The notes under the pieces were generated by a model that searched no databases, was not told the DNA's origin, and was given only the letters and a program-made list of their open reading frames with translations. Made by a program: the position numbers and the translations under genes. Shown here one piece after another: positions 1 through 7,983 of a stretch of DNA of 34,092 nt. This DNA comes from Candidatus Binatia bacterium (GTDB lineage: Bacteria > Desulfobacterota > Binatia > Bin18): assembly GCA_022824615.1 (NCBI GenBank), contig JAJDZM010000051.1:1-34092 (forward strand), in the 5' to 3' direction. Each line of letters opens with the position of its first letter. Position 1 is the stretch's first letter.

Positions 1-380
1 CCCTGTCCGACGGCGGGGACAAAGATCTGCTCATCCAGGGTTTCCCCATTGGGCGAGATCAGGACGTCCCGCGGATCTTCCCGTTGTGGAATCACACTCA
101 GTGAGAGTCCAGCGGGCAATTCGGTCGGCACGTCTTTGACCGAGTGGACCGCCAGATCAACCCGACCCGCCCGCAGCGCCTCTTCAATTTCCTTGACAAA
201 CAGCCCTTTACCGCCAATCCGGGACAAGGAGATGTTTTGGAATCGGTCACCGGAAGTTTTAACGGGAACCAGCTCAACCCTGAGGGCTGGCCACTGCTGC
301 TCCAAGCGGTCTTTCACCCATCGCGCCTGCCACAGCGCAAGGGGGCTGCTTCTCGTTCCGATCCGGATGAGGGTGCGCAT
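1..380 (-). CDS. hemC: Porphobilinogen deaminase (hydroxymethylbilane synthase), 5' part; runs off the window
   Basis: Condenses four porphobilinogen molecules into hydroxymethylbilane in the cytoplasm, the step after ALA dehydratase in haem and sirohaem synthesis. The gene opens at an ATG (378-380) and stays open to the window edge, giving about 126 residues, less than half of the usual length of roughly 310. The N-terminal family signature is clear: [15 protein letters not shown] near residue 5, then [21 protein letters not shown], the [13 protein letters not shown] substrate-binding stretch and PREDPRD-like [11 protein letters not shown]. The dipyrromethane-anchoring cysteine lies beyond the edge. 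It begins 20 bases after the hemA stop, so it is very probably cotranscribed with hemA. Identification is firm; only completeness is unknown. Confidence 0.95.
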   Translation of the reverse strand, partial: MRTLIRIGTRSSPLALWQARWVKDRLEQQWPALRVELVPVKTSGDRFQNISLSRIGGKGLFVKEIEEALRAGRVDLAVHSVKDVPTELPAGLSLSVIPQREDPRDVLISPNGETLDEQIFVPAVGQ

Positions 381-400
381 AATCTGCGACTGACAGTGGC

Positions 401-1735
401 CTACTCTTCGGGGGTATCAAGACCGAAGATTTGACGGATGACGTGAGGAGAAGCGCTCTCCTGGGTGTATTCAGCTTCACGCTTGGCGCTGTTGTGGTGG
501 CGCTGTTTGAGATACGCCAGAGGTGGATGGAGGAACTTGTTCGTCAGGGAGCGGGTGAGAGCTTCGATCGATTCCTTTGCCTGCGGTGAGAGCTCGGCAA
601 GCCCGGCCAGGGTTTTTTCCACTTCACGCGAGCGGATCATCTCGGCCTGTTCCCGGAGCGCCACAATCGTAGGAGTCACTTCTTGGTTGACAAACCAGCG
701 CCAGAATTTTTCCACTTCCTCGGCTACAATAGCCTCGGCTTTGACGGCCTCAACTTGTCGCTCTCCCCTATTATCTTCAACCACCTGCTCCAGATCATCA
801 ATGTCGTACAAAAAGACATTATCCAGATTGTTCAGACGCGGATCGAAGTTGCGCGGCACCCCCAGGTCGATCAGAAACATGGGGCTGCGTTTGCGCTCTT
901 CAAGCGCCTCTTCGACCATGCCGGAGTACAGAATATAGTGCGGGCTGCTGGCAGAGCCTATCACCATATCGGTGAGGTGGAGGTGTTTGTCCAGCTGATC
1001 AAACGGTACAACGGTTCCATTGCAGGTCCGGGCGAGTTCAACCGCGCGACGAAAGGTGCGATTGGTCACCATGATGGTGCCGATCCCGCGTCCGCGCAGA
1101 TGCCGAACGGCTTGTTCGCCCATCTCACCCACGCCAATGACCATAGCGGTCTTGTCTTCCAGGTGGTCAAAAATCGTACAGGCCAGATCAACGGCCGCCG
1201 AACTTACCGACACCGCTTTGGCCGCGATGCTGGTCTCGGTTCGCACCCGCTTGGCCACCGAGAACGACTTGTGAAAACAGCGGTGCAACACCGTCCCCAA
1301 GGTGCCGAGCGTGGAAGATACATTATAGGCGTCTTTCACCTGACCCAGAATCTGGGGCTCGCCGACCACCAGAGAATCGAGACTGGAGGCCACGCGAAAC
1401 AAATGGCTGACGGCTTCCTGATTGGTATGGGTGTAGAGGTAGGGCGCAAAGTGGGGCAGCGCCACGCGCTGTTCTTCGGCTAAAAACGCACGGATTTTCT
1501 CGTCCGCCGTATCCAGGTCTGGAGTATGGGCAACCACCTCAACGCGGTTACAGGTGGAGAGAATGGCCCCCTCTCGGATAGTCTCCGCATCCACGAGCCG
1601 TGGTAAGGACGCATCCAACGCGCCGTCGCTGAAAGCTAACTGCTCCCGAAGTTCGACCGGCGTGGTATGGTGGTTGAGGCCCACTACCATGAGCGAGGAG
1701 GCCGGCTGGACAAGACTAGCCAAACTGACCTCCAT
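401..1735 (-). CDS. hemA: Glutamyl-tRNA reductase
   Basis: Reduces glutamyl-tRNA(Glu) to glutamate-1-semialdehyde with NADPH, the first committed step of the C5 pathway to tetrapyrroles. At 444 residues it has normal family length. The catalytic N-terminal domain shows [15 protein letters not shown] (about 17-31) and STCNRVEV with the nucleophilic cysteine near residue 62. [27 protein letters not shown] follows, then an NADPH-binding [12 protein letters not shown] and SASSPHYIL, and a helical C-terminal dimerisation domain. The first 20 bases overlap the end of the upstream ccsA-type gene, and hemC follows after 20 bases, so translation is probably coupled. The ATG at 1735 is used; the next methionine (MVVGLNH) is where many homologues begin, so the true start could be about 15 codons later. 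Confidence 0.97.
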   Translation of the reverse strand: MEVSLASLVQPASSLMVVGLNHHTTPVELREQLAFSDGALDASLPRLVDAETIREGAILSTCNRVEVVAHTPDLDTADEKIRAFLAEEQRVALPHFAPYLYTHTNQEAVSHLFRVASSLDSLVVGEPQILGQVKDAYNVSSTLGTLGTVLHRCFHKSFSVAKRVRTETSIAAKAVSVSSAAVDLACTIFDHLEDKTAMVIGVGEMGEQAVRHLRGRGIGTIMVTNRTFRRAVELARTCNGTVVPFDQLDKHLHLTDMVIGSASSPHYILYSGMVEEALEERKRSPMFLIDLGVPRNFDPRLNNLDNVFLYDIDDLEQVVEDNRGERQVEAVKAEAIVAEEVEKFWRWFVNQEVTPTIVALREQAEMIRSREVEKTLAGLAELSPQAKESIEALTRSLTNKFLHPPLAYLKQRHHNSAKREAEYTQESASPHVIRQIFGLDTPEE

Positions 1736-2540
1736 GTCGTCCGGGGAAAAACTGGACCCCTACAAAGGAAACCACCAGCGCGGCAAAGCACGCAATCGTC
1801 AGCGTGGCCGCCCGTCGTCCGCGCCAGCCGGCGCTCCGGTAATGGAGCAGCAGCGCGTAGAAAACCCAGGTCAGCACGGACAAGATGAGCCGGGGTTCCC
1901 ATATCCAGAAGTGCTCCCAGGCGTATCCGGCCCAGACCGCTCCGCTCAACAAGCCGAGAGTCAGGAGCAAAAAGCCCCAGGCCAGGGAACGGTAGTTCAG
2001 ATGATCGAGGGTTTCCAGCGAGGGCAACCGGCGGAGAAACGAAGAGGCTTTTTTCTGTTTGAGCTGTTTTTCCTGGACCAGGTAAACCAGGCTGGCGCTG
2101 AACGCAACGACAAAGACCGCATACCCAAGATAGGCGGCCGTCACATGAATGGGCAGCCAGGCACTTTGCAGCGTCGGCGGCAGCGCCCCCGCCTGGGTGT
2201 AAAAGACATACACCCCCAGGGTCAGGATAAACCCGATGGGACTCACAATAGCGCCTAGAATGGAAACGGGTAGCCGCCACTGTACCAGCAGCCCCATTGC
2301 CGCGGTGAGACAGGCAAAAAAGGAGAGGGCTTCATACATATCTGTGACTGCAAAATAGCCCACCGTGAGAGACCGAACCGCAATAGCACCGGCATGACAC
2401 ACACAAGCGGCCAGCAAGCAACCCGGCGCGACCGTCCGCACCACGGGCCGAGCGGAAAACAGTCCGACAATAAAGCTCACCGTGCTAAGCAGGTACAACA
2501 GCAGTGTCAGCGTCAGCAGCCAGACTTCCATAACACTCAC
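1716..2540 (-). CDS. ccsA: CcsA/HemX-type cytochrome c assembly membrane protein
   Basis: Integral membrane protein of 274 residues with about eight hydrophobic segments. It belongs to the CcsA/CcmC/HemX haem-handling superfamily, which moves or presents haem during cytochrome c maturation; the small forms next to hemA are often called HemX. The tryptophan-rich stretch WAGYAWEHFWIWEPR near residues 204-218 corresponds to the family WWD-type haem-binding loop. Potential haem-ligand histidines occur in CHAGAIAV, HVTAAYLG and LLHYRSAGW. It lies between a siroheme-synthase remnant and hemA, overlapping hemA by 20 bases, so it belongs to the haem operon. The start is GTG at 2540 or ATG at 2531; neither has a strong ribosome site. 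Whether it acts in cytochrome c biogenesis or in regulating HemA cannot be decided from sequence. Confidence 0.85.
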   Translation of the reverse strand: MSVMEVWLLTLTLLLYLLSTVSFIVGLFSARPVVRTVAPGCLLAACVCHAGAIAVRSLTVGYFAVTDMYEALSFFACLTAAMGLLVQWRLPVSILGAIVSPIGFILTLGVYVFYTQAGALPPTLQSAWLPIHVTAAYLGYAVFVVAFSASLVYLVQEKQLKQKKASSFLRRLPSLETLDHLNYRSLAWGFLLLTLGLLSGAVWAGYAWEHFWIWEPRLILSVLTWVFYALLLHYRSAGWRGRRAATLTIACFAALVVSFVGVQFFPGRHGGQFG

Positions 2541-2801
2541 TCACCACGAAAAGGCGAGACGCTCCAGGGTGTACGCCTCCCCCAGCGTCTGCTGCAGGAG
2601 TGCATCTAATTTATCGGTTTGGCGGGCTCGAAGATAGTCCAGCAGATGAGATTCGGCCAGACCGGTCAATAGGCGTCGGCGATCTTTCGCGCTGCGTTGT
2701 TCGTACATCATTGTTCACGAATCCGGCGCAACAATCGTTCCTCCGCCAATGACCAGAAAGCGCGTCTTGTCCAAATCGAGAAAAACAGGGTAATAGCTCA
2801 C
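2541..2801 (-). pseudogene. Remnant of siroheme synthase / precorrin-2 dehydrogenase (Met8/CysG N-terminal type)
   Basis: A well-placed AGGAGG (about 2807-2812) precedes a GTG at 2801, and the reading begins with SYYPVFLDLDKTRFLVIGGG. That is the canonical N-terminus of precorrin-2 dehydrogenase/sirohydrochlorin ferrochelatase. Instead of the Rossmann helix it jumps to TIVAPDS, which resembles the VTVVAP strand of the same fold, and then a UGA (2715-2717). The same frame resumes with about 57 residues (SAKDRRRLLTGLAESHLLDYLRARQ...) that look like the family's C-terminal helical tail. It stops one base before the ccsA-type start. Intact enzymes need roughly 150-220 residues; only about 85 codons remain and most of the NAD-binding and catalytic core is missing. 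I read it as a gene eroded by internal deletions. Confidence 0.7.
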
Positions 2802-2934
2802 ACGGCCCTCCTTCTGGTACGTGGCTCAAATCGTAACATACCGGTGAGAGGTGGGGGAGTTGGCGTTGTTGACCGGCGTCAAGGACGCCGTTGAGGCTCC
2901 AGCGGAATATTGCGTCCAGATACAGGGCTGCTCT

Positions 2935-4698
2935 TCAGCCCGTTGGAATACGCAACACCTGGCCGATTTGCAGGCGTTTGACGTTCTTCACGCCATTCAG
3001 ACGCTTGAGGATGGACACCTTTGTGCCGTAGTGCCGGGCAATACTGCCGAGCGTTTGGCCACGGCGAACCCGGTGTTTGACATACCGCGCTGTGGCTTTG
3101 TCAGGAGAGTTGGCCGAGATGCGCAGCTTTTTCCCGACCGGTATCAGCGCGGCGTTTTTGATGCCGTTGAGCCGTTGGAGCGCCGCCACGGTTGTATTGT
3201 AGCGTTGGGCAATTTTTCCGAGCGATTCTCCCGGACGCACGATATGCATCCCGTCCTGCGAGGCGGCCCCTGCCACCTGGACGGGTCGGGTCGTCGGCCG
3301 TCTGTCCTTCCCTCTCAGGGGAACGCGCAGACGTTGTCCGATGCGGATGAGATGTGCGCTTCTGAGTCCGTTCAGGCCTTGCAGGGTCCGAACGCTCGTC
3401 CTATAGCGCTGGGCAATACCGCCCAGCGTCTGCCCGCGCCGGACCTTATGAAAAGCAAAGGCGGCGACCTGTTGGTCGGCCTTGGCCCGAGGGCTGAGCG
3501 CGGCGTAACGCCGGGTGAAGTCTTTCCGCGCACCAGCCGGGATGCGCAACCGGTGGCCACGTGGAACGTGGAGTTTCCCGTTCCGAACCAGTGACCCAAA
3601 GGACGGGTTGAGCGCCACTAATCGCTCGGTACTGGTGTTGGCGGCTCTGGCCAGATTTTCGAGCGAGACAAAATGCTGGAGCTCGACTTCGTCATACTGG
3701 AGGAGAGGGTCGCGCTTGATGGGACCGAAGTATTTGGCGCTGTTTTTCTCAACCTCAATGGCCGCCAGCAGTTCGGCATAAAAATTCCGCGACGCAAACC
3801 CGAACGTCCGGCTTTTGTAGCGGCGGATAATAGGCGCAATATCGCGTGTGCCGAGTTTCCGGACGGCGCGCGCCATACCGGCCGGGCCATGGTTATAGGC
3901 CGTGACCGCCAGCGGCCAGGTTTGCAGCTTGTCATAATTTGACTTGAGCAGATCGGCGGCGGCCCGGGTGGCAATGAGAGGGTCGAGACGCTCGTCAACC
4001 ACATGGTTAATCGTCAGAAATAAGCGCCCAGTCGCGGGCATGAACTGCCAGATACCGGCCGCGCCGACTTTTGAATAGGCCTCAATGTTGAAAGACGATT
4101 CGATCAACGGGAGACGGGTCAGGACAACCGGAAGCCCTTTTTGACGGAATATCTTTTCCATCCTGGGCAGATACCGACCGGAAATACGCAGGCTCTGATG
4201 AAAGCGTTCCCGTATCCCGGACTGGGCTCGCAGTCGCTTTTTCGCTGCGGCCTTGCGAAACTTGTGGCGTTCCTTGACATCTCTGAAGAGCGCTCGAATT
4301 TTTTTCTCACGCGCACTCAGCGTCCGCCCTTTTGCGCCGTGTTTGTGGAGTTTACGCAGGGCGGCCCGAGTTTTTCCGAGTTCCTGCTTGGTCCGCTTGG
4401 CCTTCAGCTTCCGGACTTTGGCTTCGCTATGCTCTTTTAAGAGCGGCCGGAAATCGAGGACGGCATACACTTTGTCCAAATAGACCGCGTCGTGAATGAC
4501 GACCTGATATTCCGAGTACGTAGCGAAAATTTTGGTCCAGAACTCGACCTGGGGCTGGAGGGCCTTTGGGTAGGGAAGCGGAGCAACCGCGGAGTGCGTG
4601 TGCTTGTCAACGTTTCCAAACGCAGCGCCGGACCACGCTCCGACAAACAAAACGACGAACAAGAACGCTGCACGCCATCCCGGACATTTTGCCTGCAT
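2935..4698 (-). CDS. mltD: Membrane-bound lytic murein transglycosylase D-like protein with three LysM domains
   Basis: Predicted periplasmic peptidoglycan-cleaving enzyme producing 1,6-anhydromuropeptides. The ATG at 4698 is preferred because AGGAGA sits eight bases upstream; an in-frame GTG two codons earlier is too close to it. Residues about 8-28 form a signal peptide (AAFLFVVLFVGAW). No lipobox is obvious at its end. A basic, probably coiled region (about 90-165) comes next. The SLT catalytic domain follows, with LPLIESSF holding the catalytic glutamate near residue 200, then GAAGIWQFMPATGR and AVTAYNHGPAGM. The C-terminus carries three LysM repeats beginning HKVRRGQTLGGIA, HIVRPGESLGKIA and HRVRRGQTLGSIA, which bind glycan. 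Length (587 residues) is slightly above typical MltD because of the basic linker. It is a single-gene unit upstream of the haem genes. Confidence 0.93.
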   Translation of the reverse strand: MQAKCPGWRAAFLFVVLFVGAWSGAAFGNVDKHTHSAVAPLPYPKALQPQVEFWTKIFATYSEYQVVIHDAVYLDKVYAVLDFRPLLKEHSEAKVRKLKAKRTKQELGKTRAALRKLHKHGAKGRTLSAREKKIRALFRDVKERHKFRKAAAKKRLRAQSGIRERFHQSLRISGRYLPRMEKIFRQKGLPVVLTRLPLIESSFNIEAYSKVGAAGIWQFMPATGRLFLTINHVVDERLDPLIATRAAADLLKSNYDKLQTWPLAVTAYNHGPAGMARAVRKLGTRDIAPIIRRYKSRTFGFASRNFYAELLAAIEVEKNSAKYFGPIKRDPLLQYDEVELQHFVSLENLARAANTSTERLVALNPSFGSLVRNGKLHVPRGHRLRIPAGARKDFTRRYAALSPRAKADQQVAAFAFHKVRRGQTLGGIAQRYRTSVRTLQGLNGLRSAHLIRIGQRLRVPLRGKDRRPTTRPVQVAGAASQDGMHIVRPGESLGKIAQRYNTTVAALQRLNGIKNAALIPVGKKLRISANSPDKATARYVKHRVRRGQTLGSIARHYGTKVSILKRLNGVKNVKRLQIGQVLRIPTG

Positions 4699-4762
4699 CG
4701 CCACCCTCTCCTGCTATCACACTGACCAACTCTTATGCAGACCGTCTATCTGCGCTTTTTCT

Positions 4763-4792
4763 ATAATAGTAAATAAGCTCTCCAACTAGCAA
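4763..4792 (-). promoter_or_regulatory. Possible sigma70-type promoter for the lytic transglycosylase
   Basis: On the minus strand TTGCTA (4787-4792) and TATTAT (4763-4768) are separated by 18 bases, about 65 bases upstream of the mltD-like ATG. The stretch is locally A/T-rich in a G/C-rich background. Matches to consensus are 4/6 and 5/6. The same A/T-rich patch also contains TATAAT on the plus strand (4762-4767), which could serve the divergent oxidoreductase gene, but no good -35 accompanies it. Confidence 0.3.
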
Positions 4793-4892
4793 ACCCACGC
4801 ATCCAGTTCAACGTACCCCCAGGCAGATTCCGCCGCCCCCGCTTTCTTTCCAGGGAGAAAGTCGGCTATGAAGAGGAGCTAGAGGAGGCGGT

Positions 4893-5939
4893 ATGCGAAT
4901 CTCACTCTTTCATTTGCCCAGTTTTTTCCCGGAATTTCACACCAGCGATGAACAATTCTACCTGGACATGCTCACAGAGACCGACCGAGCTGAGGCTCTC
5001 GGCTTTCACTCTGTCTGGTTTGCGGAACATCATTTTTATAATTACGGCGGCCATCTGCCCTCCGTGCCCGTGATTGGGGCCGCGGTTGCCCAACGCACGA
5101 AGAACATCCGCATTGGCTCCGGGATTGCTCTCCTGCCGCTCCAAGACCCGATTCGGCTGGCAGAGGAATATGCCATGCTCGACTGCCTATCAGGCGGGCG
5201 ATTGGAGTTCGGGATTGGACGGGGATTTCAAAAGGGCGAGTACGATGCCTTTGAGCGCAATATGGGTGACAGTCGGGCGCTGTTTGAAGAAGCCCACGCC
5301 ATCATCATGCAAGCCTGGGCGGAAAGACGGGTCTCTCACGACGGCACATTCCGCAAGGTCCGCAATCTCCAGGTCATTCCGCAGCCCGTCCAGACCCCCC
5401 CACCCGTCTATGTTGCCTGTATTTTTACGCCGGAATCGTTCGAATGGGCCGGCAAGATGGGTTATCATTTGATGGTCGTCTCCTATGCTCAGCCCAATCC
5501 GGAAGTCCTGGTGGGCCGCATCCAACTCTTCACCCAAACCCGGCAGGCCCATGGCTACACGGATGCTCCGGAAATCCTCGGGGTGTACCATTTTTATTGC
5601 GGCGAGACCGCGGAAAAGGCAAAGGAAGAGCCCCGCGAGGCCATGATGCGCTATATAAACGCAGTGGCCGCCTCCAACCAGGAAGCCGCCTACTCCGATC
5701 AGTATCGGCCGTACCAGGGCCTCAAGGACGCCTTCAAGACCTTTGACTATGAAGGGTATCTGTACCCGCATAAAGTCATCTTTGGTGATCCGGACCAGTG
5801 CGTCGAGCGCATCAGGGAAATCCAGGCCATGGGCATCACCAACGTGAGCCTGCTGGCAAATTTCGGCGGGTTGGCTCACGACAAAATTATGGGCTCGCTG
5901 GAGCGGTTCGGAAAAGAGGTCTTGCCCAGAGTGTCGTAG
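4893..5939 (+). CDS. LLM-class (luciferase-like) flavin-dependent oxidoreductase
   Basis: A 348-residue TIM-barrel protein of the bacterial luciferase-like monooxygenase family, using reduced FMN or F420; the substrate is unknown. The start ATG follows GAGGAGG closely. Family marks are the N-terminal barrel strand MRISLFHLPSF, GFHSVWFAEHHF (about 37-48, a flavin-site histidine pair), IRIGSGIALLPLQDPIRLAEEYA, and GRLEFGIGRGFQKGEYDAFE. The C-terminal FGDPDQCVERIREIQAMGITNVSLLANFGG closes the barrel. It is transcribed alone, divergently from the transglycosylase, and its stop lies only six bases from the stop of the convergent asparaginase gene. It lacks any lux gene next to it, so an actual luciferase role is not supported. 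Confidence 0.92.
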   Translation: MRISLFHLPSFFPEFHTSDEQFYLDMLTETDRAEALGFHSVWFAEHHFYNYGGHLPSVPVIGAAVAQRTKNIRIGSGIALLPLQDPIRLAEEYAMLDCLSGGRLEFGIGRGFQKGEYDAFERNMGDSRALFEEAHAIIMQAWAERRVSHDGTFRKVRNLQVIPQPVQTPPPVYVACIFTPESFEWAGKMGYHLMVVSYAQPNPEVLVGRIQLFTQTRQAHGYTDAPEILGVYHFYCGETAEKAKEEPREAMMRYINAVAASNQEAAYSDQYRPYQGLKDAFKTFDYEGYLYPHKVIFGDPDQCVERIREIQAMGITNVSLLANFGGLAHDKIMGSLERFGKEVLPRVS

Positions 5940-5945
5940 CGGGCG

Positions 5946-6935
5946 TCACGCCTCACTCTCAAACGGACGATACGGTACATTCAGCCCGAGACTCAGCATC
6001 AGACGCACGCGGGCTTTACGCGGGGAGAGTACGTTTTCAAGCCTGATTCCCGCAGCCATGAGTTCATCGTACGCGCCGGGGTAATACTGCGGTGCCGCGG
6101 TGGGTCCGCTTGGAGCGCCGGAACAACACACCACGGGCAGCCCCATGGCTGCCAGACGGCGGATTTGTACGAGTGCGGTTGGTGGGATGCTCCCGGCCCC
6201 CATGCTCGCGACGACCAGGCCGTCTATGGACCGCTCGGCCCGCTCACCTACCAGCTTGAGCAGTGCGGCGTCATCGCCAACCCCAAGCGTGAGGATGGGA
6301 ATTGAGTAGGACATGGCTTGGGGCAGACGCCCCAGACGATTCCAGCGCGTAGGCTGCCAGCCGAGTTCAATCCGCTGCCCGTTGACGCGTCCGGACGGAG
6401 CACCGCGCCGCGCCGTAAAGGCGTCCAGGGCGACGGTATCGCTTTTGTACACGCTCCAGGTCTCAAAGATGTCACCGTGCAGCGTGACCAGCGTTCCGTA
6501 TTCAGGCAACAAGCAAGAGGCGACCCGCACGGCGTTCTCCAGGTTTTGTATTCCGTCATAGTCGACGGCCCAAGTTGGCCGCATCGCCCCGGTAAAGACA
6601 ATGGGCACGGCCCTAGAGAGCATTTCATCGATCCCATACGCCACCTCTTCGAGGGCATCGGTTCCATGCGTCACCACGATACCGTCCATGCCCCCCTTGG
6701 CCGCCCGCGCAATCGTCCGCGCAAGCGTGAGCAACTCAGCCTCTGAGGAGATCACCCCGTCAGGATACGGCAGGTCCAGGCAGTGCAGATGTCCGGTCTC
6801 GATTGCAGTCCGGGCTAATAAATCGGCGGCCGACAGCACGGGACGACTCTTCCCGCCCGGCTCGGTGCGCCCCTGACTGATTGTCCCGCCGGTTGCAATA
6901 AGGAGCAGTTCTCTCCGGTTGCCCACATGCGGCAT
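5946..6935 (-). CDS. L-asparaginase (asparaginase/glutaminase family)
   Basis: A 329-residue asparaginase-family amidohydrolase, predicted to release ammonia from asparagine or a related amide. The first threonine nucleophile is in LIATGGTISQ (Thr18). The second catalytic motif VTHGTDALEEVAY places Thr92-Asp93 as expected for the family. FTGAMRPTWAVDYDGIQNLENAV and VVASMGAGSIPP match further conserved stretches. No signal peptide is visible, so it is probably cytoplasmic. It is the last gene of the ergothioneine run, starting 15 bases after the egtD stop, so it is probably cotranscribed. The reason is unclear: it may be a simple passenger, or the family fold may have been recruited for a related amide. 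The start lacks a strong ribosome site, consistent with translational coupling. Confidence 0.9.
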   Translation of the reverse strand: MPHVGNRRELLLIATGGTISQGRTEPGGKSRPVLSAADLLARTAIETGHLHCLDLPYPDGVISSEAELLTLARTIARAAKGGMDGIVVTHGTDALEEVAYGIDEMLSRAVPIVFTGAMRPTWAVDYDGIQNLENAVRVASCLLPEYGTLVTLHGDIFETWSVYKSDTVALDAFTARRGAPSGRVNGQRIELGWQPTRWNRLGRLPQAMSYSIPILTLGVGDDAALLKLVGERAERSIDGLVVASMGAGSIPPTALVQIRRLAAMGLPVVCCSGAPSGPTAAPQYYPGAYDELMAAGIRLENVLSPRKARVRLMLSLGLNVPYRPFESEA

Positions 6936-6950
6936 GTGCGTGCAGTCCGC

Positions 6951-7937
6951 TTAGCCCGTATAGCGAAAGAGGCTCAGGAGAAAGAGGTTGTCGGGATCAG
7001 TCCATTGGGATTGAGATTGAAAGCCGTGGCCGGTCAGTTGTTCTTTGACTTCTTGCGCGTCGAACTTTCTGGATATCTCCGTATGGATGGTCTCCCCCAC
7101 CTGGAACGAGACGGTCAGGTCTAGGGCAGTGATAGTCACTTCCTGGGCCACCTCACTCTTCAGGTGCATTTCGATTTGATGCAGTTCCCGATTATAAAAG
7201 GCCAGATGAGAAAACTGCGCGAGATTAAAATCCGCCTGGAGCTCGCGGTTGATATGACGCAGGATGTTGAGGTTGAAATCGGCCGTGACTCCAGCCGCGT
7301 CATTATACGCGGCTTCTATAACCTCAACAGACTTCCGCAGGTCGAGCCCCAATAAGAACTGATCGCCAGGATGGAGGTAGGCCGCCAGGTGCCGGAACAG
7401 TTCGGTCTGCTCCGTCGGACTGAAATTACCCAGATTGCTACCCAAAAAGAGGACGAGGCGGGGTCGGGTATTAGGCAGGACGGTAAGTCCGGCCAGATAG
7501 TCGGTCGCCAGGGCCTCAATCGACATGGTGGGGTAGTCAGTCAGCAAGCCCCGTGCGGTCTCTTCGAGCATCGACGCGCTGATATCGATCGGCACATAGT
7601 GCAGGAGATGGTCCCGGCGTTGATATTCATCGAACAGGAGGCGGGTTTTCACCGAACTGCCGCTTCCCAGCTCGACCAGTGAGGCGCCCGCCGTCTGTCG
7701 CACGATATCCGCGGCGTGCGTGCGCAGGATCTGCGCTTCGGTCCGGGTGAGGTAGTACTCCGGCTGCTGGCAGATATCCTCAAACAGACGCGACCCATAG
7801 GCGTCGTAAAAATACTTGGGCGGCAGGGTTTTCTGGCTTTGCCGCAAGCCGAAGGCAACATCCGTCCGCAACTGCGAACGTACCTTACCCACTGTAGAAA
7901 TTTGCAAACGGTCAGTCTCCCGGAATTGTGTTGACAT
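6951..7937 (-). CDS. egtD: L-histidine N-alpha-methyltransferase
   Basis: Makes hercynine by transferring three methyl groups from S-adenosylmethionine to histidine, the first step of ergothioneine synthesis. The 328-residue protein shows the family N-terminus LPPKYFYDAYGSRLFEDICQQPEYYLTRTE, then the SAM-binding SLVELGSGSSVKTRLL. It continues with YVPIDISASMLEE, RLVLFLGSNLGNFSP and DQFLLGLDLRKS, and ends with a conserved beta-rich substrate domain. The ATG at 7937 (MSTQF) is chosen: AAGG lies about 12 bases upstream, whereas the frame extension begins at a TTG at 7946 overlapping that site. It lies 46 bases after egtB and 15 before the asparaginase gene. Identification is secure because egtB and egtC are adjacent. 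Confidence 0.96.
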   Translation of the reverse strand: MSTQFRETDRLQISTVGKVRSQLRTDVAFGLRQSQKTLPPKYFYDAYGSRLFEDICQQPEYYLTRTEAQILRTHAADIVRQTAGASLVELGSGSSVKTRLLFDEYQRRDHLLHYVPIDISASMLEETARGLLTDYPTMSIEALATDYLAGLTVLPNTRPRLVLFLGSNLGNFSPTEQTELFRHLAAYLHPGDQFLLGLDLRKSVEVIEAAYNDAAGVTADFNLNILRHINRELQADFNLAQFSHLAFYNRELHQIEMHLKSEVAQEVTITALDLTVSFQVGETIHTEISRKFDAQEVKEQLTGHGFQSQSQWTDPDNLFLLSLFRYTG

Positions 7938-7983
7938 ACAAAACAACCCACCTTACTCAGTCAATCAACCGCCTCTCGCCGCG

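Noticed and set aside
683-1483. Long plus-strand open frame opposite hemA (and similar frames opposite egtB, egtC, the restriction enzyme and the amidase)
   Set aside because: They lie fully antisense to genes with clear catalytic motifs, have no ribosome sites and show no family signature; they arise from G/C-rich codon bias.
2715-2717. Possible recoded UGA (selenocysteine or readthrough) in the siroheme-synthase frame
   Set aside because: The missing NAD-binding core cannot be restored by reading through, so decay explains the stop better.
4735-4762. Small GCAGA/TCTGC hairpin followed by CTTTTTCT as a plus-strand terminator
   Set aside because: Only five base pairs, and no plus-strand gene ends upstream.
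4893-5939. Luciferase alpha subunit to match LuxE/LuxC at 26.6-29 kb
   Set aside because: The motifs are those of the broad LLM family; there is no beta subunit and the lux-like pair is over 20 kb away.
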